From positions 29,295-93,294 of the forward strand of contig JAFURF010000079.1 of assembly GCA_017471965.1 (NCBI GenBank): a DNA stretch of 64,000 bases, in the 5' to 3' direction. Shown here piece after piece: positions 63,687 through 64,000 of the stretch. Position 1 is the stretch's first letter, and the number at the start of each line of letters is the position of its first letter. The notes beneath the pieces were generated by a model. The model was not told the DNA's origin, searched no databases, and worked only from the letters and a program-made list of their open reading frames with translations. Position numbers and translations under genes: made by a program. This DNA comes from Bacteroidales bacterium. GTDB lineage: Bacteria; Bacteroidota; Bacteroidia; Bacteroidales; UBA932.

Positions 63687-63722
63687 AATCGCCCGTGGAA
63701 GTATTTCTACGGGCGATTTTTT
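63687..63722 (+). terminator. Strong intrinsic terminator at the end of the large operon
   Basis: The stem pairs 63687-63700 with 63705-63718: 14 bp with one G-T wobble, a GTAT loop, and a GC-rich centre (CGCCC). A run of T (63717-63722) follows at once. It comes 70 bp after the nanE stop and is the best terminator in the window, marking the end of the 33-gene unit. Confidence 0.9.
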
Positions 63723-63799
63723 CAATTATCCGCATACTTTTTCTTTACACGGATAACTCTTCGGAACTTTGCCTTCGTGAACATTTGAATATTGTTTTT

Positions 63800-64000
63800 A
63801 TGGAAACGACAGAAAAAGAAACGAAGAAGAAAGATCCTGTGCGGGGCTACGCCAACCTGCTGTGCGACTTCATGTTCAAGCGCGTGTTCGGCAGCGAGGC
63901 GAACAAGGACATGCTTATCGAATTCCTCAACATGGTGCTCGAAGACATAAGGATAGAGCACGTGGACTTCACCCCGAACGAGCATCAGGGACTGACCGAG
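63800..64000 (+). CDS. Rpn / PD-(D/E)XK nuclease-transposase family protein, N-terminal fragment
   Basis: The first 67 codons from ATG 63800; the gene continues past the window. After a charged leader (METTEKETKKKDPVRG), the sequence YANLLCDFMFKRVFGSE, then NKDMLIEFLNMVL, is the standard N-terminus of Rpn-family (PF12784, PDDEXK_2) proteins, which are recombination-promoting nucleases spread by transfer and often multi-copy in Bacteroidales. The codons use more GC-ending forms (CTG, GTG, GAG, CTC) than the glycan operon, in keeping with a separate origin. A near-match -7 box (AACATTTG, one mismatch) lies 20 bp upstream at about 63779-63786. Confidence 0.8.
   Translation, partial: METTEKETKKKDPVRGYANLLCDFMFKRVFGSEANKDMLIEFLNMVLEDIRIEHVDFTPNEHQGLTE

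Noticed and set aside
1-64000. CRISPR arrays, tRNA or rRNA genes, insertion sequences
   Set aside because: No direct-repeat/spacer pattern, no cloverleaf-like or rRNA-like sequence, and no transposase apart from the Rpn-type fragment at the right edge were found by reading.

Overview
The window comes from a member of the order Bacteroidales, most likely a gut or rumen species. The evidence is two SusC/SusD pairs, many lipoproteins with a Cys lipobox, fimbrillin-like and Listeria-Bacteroides (InlB B-type) repeats, a DUF1735 protein, divergent promoters with the Bacteroidetes -7 box (TAnnTTTG), and start codons that mostly lack Shine-Dalgarno sequences. The genus cannot be fixed from what is visible. 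No rRNA, tRNA, CRISPR array, insertion sequence or sulfatase gene was found.

Region 1 (1-7969, + strand) is the end of a polysaccharide-degrading operon: a 5'-truncated GH97 gene, a secreted RraA-like protein, a three-module GH105/DUF4861/beta-propeller protein, a GH10 endoglycanase and a heparinase II/III-type lyase. Region 2 (7950-8675, - strand) is an IclR-family regulator, convergent with region 1 and divergent from region 3.

Region 3 (8761-63722, + strand) looks like one transcription unit of about 55 kb and 33 genes. Gaps between genes are mostly below 40 bp or overlapping. It starts at a -7 box and a triplicated 11-bp repeat before susC and ends at two hairpins after nanE. In order it encodes: two SusCD pairs; a set of surface lipoproteins and beta-helix proteins, including a tiny gene with a likely frameshift at a G6 run; GH38-like and GH39-like glycosidases; an SSS-family symporter; a glucuronate catabolic block (UxuA, RraA-like, UxaC, UxuB-like SDR); exported glycosidases (GH3, GH2 beta-glucuronidase-like, GH92, DUF2264, GH42-like, GH94-like, GH101-like, GH3, GH65/95-like); a glycyl radical enzyme (GRE) with its activase; GH125; a ROK kinase; and NanE. 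One internal hairpin (23550-23587) may reduce transcription after the first SusCD block. Region 4 (63800-64000) is the start of an Rpn/PD-(D/E)XK gene, apparently a separate unit.

How the genes work together (inference): the surface proteins bind and import a complex acidic glycan. GH38/GH92/GH125 point to alpha-mannosyl linkages, and GH2, DUF2264 and GH105 point to glucuronic acid. Glucuronate would go to 2-keto-3-deoxygluconate (KDG) through UxaC, the SDR and UxuA. The RraA-like protein may be a KDG-cleaving pyruvate aldolase. ROK+NanE suggests that ManNAc or a similar sugar is released. The most novel element is the GRE/activase pair inside a glycan-utilisation operon. Its active site is Cys-x-Glu and its C-terminal Gly loop is complete, which indicates anaerobic radical chemistry on an unknown sugar-derived substrate.
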